Shown one piece after another: positions 56,901 through 64,000 of a DNA stretch of 64,000 bases (position 1 is its first letter; the number at the start of each line of letters is the position of its first letter). The stretch comes from Cutaneotrichosporon cavernicola. Its lineage: Eukaryota; Basidiomycota; Tremellomycetes; Trichosporonales; Trichosporonaceae. A program made the position numbers and the translations under genes. Under the pieces are notes generated by a model. The model ran no database searches. It saw only the letters and a list, made by a program, of their open reading frames with translations, and was not told where the DNA came from. The stretch spans positions 2,852,001 to 2,916,000 of the forward strand of contig NC_083394.1 of the NCBI RefSeq assembly GCF_030864355.1, written 5' to 3'.

Positions 56901-56975
56901 TTCACCGGGAGTTCTCCCCCCTTCCTTCCTCTACACTCCGCAAAGTCGGGACTGCAAGAGTCCAACCCGCCCAAT
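53915..56975. promoter_or_regulatory. Shared 3.06-kb FAS1/FAS2 divergent intergenic region
   Basis: Bidirectional regulatory region between the two subunit genes. The half near FAS1 (56460-56960) is strongly pyrimidine-rich. There is a T-rich patch at 55530-55555, and four tandem GCCATGA units at 56294-56321. A 92-codon ORF at 55681-55959 has no recognisable motifs. Its unusual length for this compact genome suggests long leaders or complex control, possibly with noncoding transcripts. Confidence 0.6.
56294..56321. repeat. (GCCATGA)4 tandem repeat
   Basis: Four exact heptamers within the FAS1/FAS2 intergenic region. Confidence 0.9.
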
Positions 56976-59900
56976 ATGGCGTCCCTCTTCAGCGGTCCCC
57001 CCGCCACGCGCCCCCTCGTTCTGCACTCGCAGATTGAGCGCGTCAACATTCTTGTTCCCGCTTCGCCCCTTTCCGCCTGGGTCGCTTCCGAAGTCCTCGC
57101 CCAGGAGTTCCACGACTCGCCTTTAAGCAAGGACGACGCTGCTGAGCCCACTGCCGATGAGGACGATGAGGGCGCTGCCGTGCCTACCGGCCCCGACAAT
57201 GAGGGCCAGGTCAAGCTCCTCGCTCGCTTCCTCGGCTTTGCGGCCGACAAGCTCACCGCCGGCGGTGACCAAACTGCCGAGATCGCCCAGGTCGTCCTGG
57301 CTGCGTACAAGCGCTTCAATGAGCTCTTCCTTGGTTCGACCAACATCCACACTCGCGTTCAGTCTTACGACGTTGAGGCGCGTGCTGAGATTCTCACCGC
57401 CTACTTCAAGGCTTTTGCTGCGCTCCGCGTCGCTCTCGGCGCTTCCGAGGTGCCCGCTGCCCACCCCTCTGCCGTGATCGAGGCTGCCAAGGCTGGCGAT
57501 GCCGAGCTCTACGGCCTCTTTGGTGGCCAGGGCGTTAACGAGGTGAGTCGATCAATCGAATTCCAGACCACGGAAGGAAACGGTGCAGATCGCTAACTAG
57601 GTCAGTACTACTTCGACGAGCTCAAGGCTCTCTTTGACATTTACCGCCCCTTCGTTGAGGAGACCCTCACCACCCTCTCACAGGATGTTCTCGTCCCGCT
57701 CGCCGACAAGGCGACCGCGGCTGGCTTCCCCTACTATGTCGACGGCCTCGACGTGATCTCGTGGCTCAACGGCTCCAAACCCCGCCCTGCCGTCGAGTAC
57801 CTCGCCTCGATCCCGGTCTCGCTTCCGGTGATCGGCATCACCCAGCTTGTCCAGTACATAGTCTCGGCGCGTATCGCCGACGTCTCCCCCGGGGATCTCC
57901 GCAACCTCATCAAGGGCGCAACCGGCCACTCGCAGGGTATCATCTCTGCTGTCGCCGTCGCGGCTTCCTCCACTTGGGATGAGCTTTACGCAAACATTGC
58001 CAAGGCTGTCAAGCTCCTCTTCTACATTGGCCTCCGCGGCCAAGAATTCTTCCCGCTCGTCTCGCTTGACCCCGAGATCGTGGCCGACGCCAACGAGCAC
58101 AGCGAGGGCACCCCCACGCCCATGTTGGCTGTCAACGGTCTTAGCCGCAAGGCCCTCGAAGCTCAGATCGAGAAGGTTAACAAGTTCCTTCCCGACAACT
58201 GCAAGGTCGGCATCTCGCTTTTCAACGCCGCGACGATGTTCATTGTGACTGGCCCCGCCAAGTCTCTCTACGGTCTCGCGACCGCTCTCCGCAAGGTCCA
58301 GGCTCCCGCCGGCCTTGACCAGGGCCGTACCCCCTTCTCGAAGCGCAAGTCGGTCTTCACCATCCGCTTCCTGCCCATTAATGTGCCCTTCCACTCGGAC
58401 TACCTCATTGGTGCGACCGACAAGCTCCTCTCCGAGGACCTCAAGGACACTACTCTGTTCAAGGCTGCCGACCTCGGCATGCCCATTTACAACACTGAGG
58501 ACGGTGAGTTGGCATGGCGTTTGAGAAATTCGCCGATCGTGGAACTCTGTTCCGCATTTGAAACGCTGGCTAATCTAATCTAGGCTCTGACCTCCGCAGG
58601 ATCTCGGGTTCGCTTGACAAGGAGCTCTGCGACCAGATTTTCACCAAGCACATCCACTGGGCCAAGGCCTGTGACTTCCCCAAGACCGCCACCCACGCTA
58701 TTGACTTTGGCCCGGGCGGCAAGACCGGTGTCGGGTTCCTCACTGCGCGTGTCACCGAGGGCCGTGGTGTCCGTGTCGTCTTCATCGGCGAGAAGGGCAA
58801 GGTCGGTGCCGAGCTCTATGACGCGACCAACGTTGTCCGTGAGCCCATTTGGCACGACCAGTTCCGCCCCCGCCTCGTCAAGACGGCGGACGGCAAGGTC
58901 AACATCGACACGTCGTTCTCGCGTCTCCTTGGCAAGCCTCCCATCATGATCCCCGGTATGACTCCCACTACCGCTGGTGCCCAGATGGTCTCTGCCACCC
59001 TCAACGCCGGCTACCACATCGAGCTTGCGGGTGGTGGTCACTTCAACGAGCAGGTTCTCCGCGCCAAGATCGACGCCATTGAGCAGCGCATCAAGCCCGG
59101 AATCGGCATCACCCTGAACGCTCTCTACATCAACATGAGACAGTTCCAGTTCCAGTTCCCCCTCTGGCAGCAGATGCGCCGTGAGGGCCACCCCGTCGAG
59201 GGCTTCTGCATTGCTGCAGGTATCCCCTCGTCGGAGAAGGCGACCGAGATCATCGACGCCCTCCGTGCCGCCGGCATCAAGCACGTCAGCTTCAAGCCTG
59301 GATCGGTCGAGGGTATCCGCCAGGTCGTCAACATTGCCGCCGCCAACCCCGACTACCCCATTATCCTTCAGTGGACCGGTGGTCGTGCCGGTGGTCACCA
59401 CTCGGCTGAGGACTTCCACCAGCCCATGATCACCACCTACAGCGCGATCCGTCAGCACCCCAACATTTGCCTCATTGCCGGTTCCGGCTTCGGTGGCGCC
59501 GAGGACGTCTGGCCTTACATCTGCGGTGACTGGTCGGTCAAGATGTTCGGCCTCCAGCCCATGCCCTTCGACGGTGTTCTCTACGGCTCGCGTGTCCTTG
59601 TTGCCAAGGAGGCCGAGACCAGCCCGGCTGTCAAGCAGCTCATCGTTGACGCCCCCGGTGTCACCGACGCCGACTGGGAGGGCACTTACACCAAGCCCAC
59701 CGGTGGCATCCTCACGGTCCGCTCAGAGCTGGGTGAGCCGATCCACAAGATTGCCAACCGTGCCGTTGTTCTCTGGAAGGAGTTTGACGACACTGTCTTC
59801 GACATGCCGCGTGACAAGCGCCAGGCGTGGCTCGAGAACAACCGCGAGTGGATTGTGAAGCGCCTCAACGCCGACTTCAACAAGCCCTGGTACCCTCAGA

Positions 59901-62900
59901 AGAAGAACGGCGACATTGTCTACGACATTGCCGAGATGACCTACGAGGAGACCATCAACCGCATGTTCGACCTCATGTACGTGGCCAAGCAGAAGCGCTG
60001 GGTCGATGTCTCGCTTCGCAACCTCTTTGGTGACTGGCTCCGCCGTGTCGAGGAGCGCTTCGCCGGCGTTGACGGCGCTCGCACCAAGGAGTCCCTCATC
60101 CAGTCGTACCACAGCCTCGAGGACCCCAACCACATCCTCGGCCTCTTCTTCGGCTCGTACCCCGGCACCAAGGACCAGCTTATCTCGTCCGACGACAAGG
60201 CGTACTTCCTCAACATCTGCAACCGTGTGTGGCAGAAGCCCGTACCCTTCATCCCTGTCTTCGACAACAACTTCGAGTTCTGGTTCAAGAAGGACTCGCT
60301 TTGGGCTGCTGAGGACGTCGAGGCTGTTCCCGAGGGCGACGCTCAGCGTGTCTGTATTCTTCAGGGCCCGATGGCGGCCAAGTTCTCGACCGTCGTCGAC
60401 GAGCCGATCGGTGACATGCTCGACAACATTGAGGGCCTCCTCGTTAAGAAGATCCTCGAGCGTTACTACGACAACGACGAGTCCAAGGTCCCGATCCTCG
60501 ATTACATCGGTGCCCGCGCCCCCGAGGCTCACACCCACATTGCCCACGAGACCATTGAGGGCAACACGCGCTCGCTCCAGCTCACCGACCGCGTCCCCGA
60601 CGTCGAGGACTGGCTCCAGCGCATCGCCGGCCCCAAGCTCAGCTGGCTCCGTGCTGCGCTCACCACCGTCAACGTTGTCCAAGGTGGCAACTACGTCACC
60701 AACCCCTTCCGCCGCATCCTTAATCCTCGTAAGCACCAGATTGTGCGCATCCAGGAGGACGCGAACGGCGTCCCCATCAGCGTCAAGATGTACGGCGGCA
60801 TCCGCTCGTCTGGCTTCGCGCACCCCGACTTCAAGGCTGTCGACCTCTCGTATGACGCTAAGACGCGCAAGATCACCCTCCAGCTCAACGAGGAGCGTCT
60901 TGGTTCGTCGGTGCCCCTCACCTTCCAGTTCCTCTACAAGCCTGAGCAGGGCTACGCGCCCATCCACGAGGTCATGGAGGGCCGCAACAAGGCAATCAAG
61001 GACTTCTACTGGCGTGTCTGGTTCGGCGATAACGAGAAGCTCCCCTCGCTCCCGCTCGACCAGGCGTTCACCTGTGGCGAGACCACGGTTGACCCCGTCA
61101 CCATCCAGCGCTTCTGCGACGTGGTTGGCAACCAGGGCGAGGCGTTCAAGCAGCGCCGCAACAAGAACATTCTTGCGCCCATGGACTACGCCATTGTTCT
61201 TGGCTGGCAGTCCATCATGAAGACCATCTTCCCCGAGGCCATTGACGGTGACCTCATCAACCTTGTCCATCTCTCGAACGGCTTCCGCTTCGTCGAGGGT
61301 GCTGCGCCCCTCAAGGCCGGCGACGTCTGCACCACCGAGGCGCGTGTCACCTCGGTTGTCAACTCGGACTCGGGCAAGACTGTCAAGGTCAAGGGCTACG
61401 TTCTCCGCAACAACGAGCCCGTGATCGAGGTCGACTCGGCCTTCCTCTATCGCGGCCGCTTCACCGACTACCAGAACACGTTCGAGACTATTGATGAGCC
61501 CGACTACGTCGTCTCGCTCGACAAGCCCACTTCGGTCGGCGTTCTCCAGTCCAAGGAGTGGTTCGAGTGGGACGACGACTCGGTTGCCCTTGACGTCGGC
61601 TCTGAGCTCACCTTCAAGGTCAAGTCCAAGTACCACTTCAAGGACAAGTCGACCTACTCCTCGGTCCAGGTCAGCGGCGCCGCCTTTGTGCGCAGCCAGA
61701 CCAAGGCCCTTGTCCAGGTCGCCACCATCGATTACGAGGCCCACAACTCGCACGGCAACCCGGTCGTTGAGTACCTCAAGCGTGTCGGCAAGCCCGTTGG
61801 CCTCCCTGTGGCCCTCGAGTCGGGCTACTCGCTCATCGCCGACCAGTCTGCTGCCACTTTCAAGACCCCCGCTTCCAACGAGCCGTACTCCAAGGTCTCA
61901 GGTGACTTCAACCCCATCCACATCAACCCCTACTTCTCCGACTTTGCCAACCTGCCCGGTACCATCACCCACGGCATGTGGTCGTCGGCTGCCACCCGCA
62001 AGTACGTCGAGTCGATCGCTGCCGACAACCACCCGGAGCGTGTTGTCTCGTACAACGTCGGTTTCGTCGGCATGGTCCTCCCTGGTGACGAGCTTCACGT
62101 CAAGCTCACCCACACTGCCATGCACGACGGCAAGAAGGTCATCAAGGTTGAGGTCCTCAACCAGAACGACACCAAGGTGCTCGACGGCCAGGCCGAGGTC
62201 CTCCAGCCTCCTACCACTTACGTCTTCACCGGCCAGGGCTCGCAGGAGGTCGGCATGGGCATGGAGCTCTACAACAACTCGGACGTCGCTCGCGCTGTCT
62301 GGGACGCCGCCGACGCCCACCTTACCTCGGTTTACGGCTTCTCCATCATTGACATTGTCAAGAACAACCCGAAGGAGCTCACCATCCACTTTGGTGGTAT
62401 CAAGGGCCAGGCTATCCGCCAGCGCTACATGGAGCTCACCTACGATTCTGTCGACGAGACCGGCCAGGTCAAGACCCAGCCCCTCTTCGGCGACATTGAC
62501 CTCCACACCACCTCCTACACCTTCTCGCACCCCCAGGGTCTCCTGTACGCCACCCAGTACACTCAGATCGCCCTTGTCGTCACGGAGAAGGCTGCGTTTG
62601 ACGACATGAAGGCCAATGGCCTCATCGACCAGAATGCCTCGTTCGCCGGTCACTCGCTCGGCGAGTACTCGGCGCTCGCCGCCATTGCCGACGTCCTCCC
62701 GATCTCGGCGCTCTCCGACGTCGTCTTCTTCCGTGGCATTACCATGCAGCGCGCTGTCAAGCGTGACGCCGAGGGCAAGTCGCAGTACGCGATGATGGCT
62801 GTCAACCCTTCGCGTGTTGGCAAGACCTTCTCCGAGCCTGCGCTCCGTGAGATTGTGGACCAGATCTCGAAGCAGAAGGACTCGCTGCTCCAGATTGTCA

Positions 62901-64000
62901 ACCTCAACGTCGCCGACCAGCAGTACGTGTGTGCGGGTGAGCTTCGCGCTCTCGCGACTCTCACGAACGTCCTCAACGTCCTCAAGCACCAGAAGATCGA
63001 CCTTGAGAAGCTCTCGAAGACCATGTCGGTCGAGGAGCTCAAGGAGCACCTCGTTGGCATCATCGACGGCGGCTGGGACATGATGGCCGAGAAGGCCAAG
63101 AAGGACGGCGGCGAGATCAACCTCGACCGTGGCTACGCCACCATCCCTCTGCCGGGTATCGACGTCCCCTTCCACTCGCGCTACCTCTGGCCTGGTGTCC
63201 TCTCCTTCCGCAACTACCTGATGAAGAAGATCGACCCCGAGCACCTCAACCCCGACCGTCTCGTTGGCAAGTACATTCCCAACCTGATCGCCGAGCCGTT
63301 CGAGGTCACCAAGGAGTACGTGCAGAAGATCTACGACGAGACCAACTCGCCCCGCATGGACTCGGTCCTCAAGGGTTGGGAGAAGGACTCGTGGGGGTCT
63401 GCTGCCAACCGCCAGCGTCTCGCCTACAACATCCTGACCGAGTGTCTTGCGTACCAGTTCGCCTCGCCCGTGCGCTGGATCGAGACCCAGGACGTCCTCT
63501 TCCAGCAGGCCAAGTTCGAGCGCTTCATCGAAGTCGGCCCCGGCCCCGTCCTTTCTGGTATGGCCAGCCGTACCCTCAAGGCCAAGTACGAGGCCCAGGA
63601 CGCTGCCACCGCCCTCAAGCGCCAGATTCTCTGCCACGCCAAGAACCAGAAGGAGGTCTACTACGCCTTCGAGGACGAGGCTGCCGAGGAGGCGACGCCT
63701 GCTGCTCCCGCTGCGGAGGAGAAGGCTGCCCCAGCAGCCGCTGCGGCCCCGGCTGCCGCTGCTGCCCCGGCTCCCGCCCCCGCTGCTTCGGCTGGCCCTG
63801 CCGCTGCCGTTGACGACGTGCCCCCCAAGGCCGTCGATACCGTCCGCTTCATCGTTGCCCAGAAGCTCAAGAAGCAGGCCAGTGACATCCCTCTCTCCAA
63901 GTCGCTCAAGGAACTCTCGGGCGGCAAGTCGACGCTCCAGAACGAGATTCTCGGTGACCTCGGTGTCGAGTTCGCCTCGGCACCCGAGAAGGGTGAGGAC
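56976..64000 (+). CDS. FAS1: Fatty acid synthase beta subunit fused to ACP (AT-ER-DH-MPT-ACP), 3' partial
   Basis: Beta subunit of type I fatty acid synthase, truncated by the window edge. Exons 56976-57542, 57606-58503 and 58584 onward; about 2,290 residues are visible, already more than the roughly 2,050 of yeast Fas1. Acetyltransferase [13 protein letters not shown] is near residue 297. The FMN enoylreductase begins around residue 610 ([28 protein letters not shown]). The dehydratase hot-dog motif [15 protein letters not shown] and THGMW are near 1600. Malonyl/palmitoyl transferase has [15 protein letters not shown] and [13 protein letters not shown] (near 1843). Then follows an Ala/Pro linker (about 63690-63800) and [30 protein letters not shown], with the phosphopantetheine Ser codon at 63929-63931. 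The rest of the ACP, and any second copy, is beyond the window. Confidence 0.96.

Noticed and set aside
59723..61753. 676-codon minus-strand ORF opposite FAS1
   Set aside because: Antisense shadow of FAS1 created by high third-position GC. No family features.
61898..63637. 579-codon minus-strand ORF opposite FAS1
   Set aside because: Same reason: a mirror of FAS1 codons, with no independent evidence.
1..64000. tRNA, rRNA and transposon open reading frames
   Set aside because: By eye I found no cloverleaf with an intact B box, no rRNA sequence, and no transposase or reverse transcriptase motifs. A proper tRNA and repeat scan could still find something.

Overview
The window is nuclear DNA of a GC-rich basidiomycete yeast. 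Tremellomycetes, probably close to Trichosporonales, is the best guess. The clues are many short spliceosomal introns (mostly 33-60 nt, GTGAGT-like donors, CTGAC or CTAAC branch sites a few bases before the acceptor AG), dense gene packing, and a fatty acid synthase in which the acyl carrier protein sits at the end of FAS1. I derived exons by eye from splice signals and family conservation. For the spliced genes complete in the window, the exon lengths sum to a multiple of three.

Layout. 0-7 kb: AP-1 sigma adaptin (minus, runs off the left edge), the m6A methyltransferase IME4/METTL3 (plus), the tRNA thiolase NCS6/CTU1 (minus) and a long disordered protein (plus). 7-17 kb: a mitochondrial-type orphan, a GILT-family thiol reductase relative, a low-complexity RRKS-repeat protein, a PA-TM-RING ubiquitin ligase, mitochondrial Met-tRNA formyltransferase and a family-16 methyltransferase. 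17-33 kb: RBM39-like splicing factor, a second family-16-type methyltransferase, a GNAT acetyltransferase, a TBC Rab-GAP, PEX16, a DUF1764 protein, an HDHD5/CECR5-like HAD protein, a UBX protein, a small ORF and a bacterial-looking P-loop protein. 33-49 kb: a 2,286-residue disordered and coiled-coil protein, ARL8, a gene-poor lower-GC stretch with a perfect hairpin and an uncertain orphan gene, a secreted nucleoside deaminase and a hemerythrin-type HHE protein. 49-64 kb: FAS2 (minus) and FAS1 (plus, runs off the right edge), divergent around a 3.06 kb intergenic region.

How the genes fit together. Most are unlinked housekeeping genes. The one clear functional pair is FAS1/FAS2, the two subunits of the cytosolic type I fatty acid synthase, placed head to head as expected for shared regulation. 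Here FAS2 carries only KR-KS-PPT, while FAS1 carries AT-ER-DH-MPT followed by the start of ACP. Other points of note are a Rab-GAP intron that appears to end in TG instead of AG, several microexons (8, 14, 14, 15, 17 and 22 nt), G-rich minisatellites in introns, and a GILT relative without the usual CXXC. I saw no tRNA, rRNA, CRISPR array or intact transposon.
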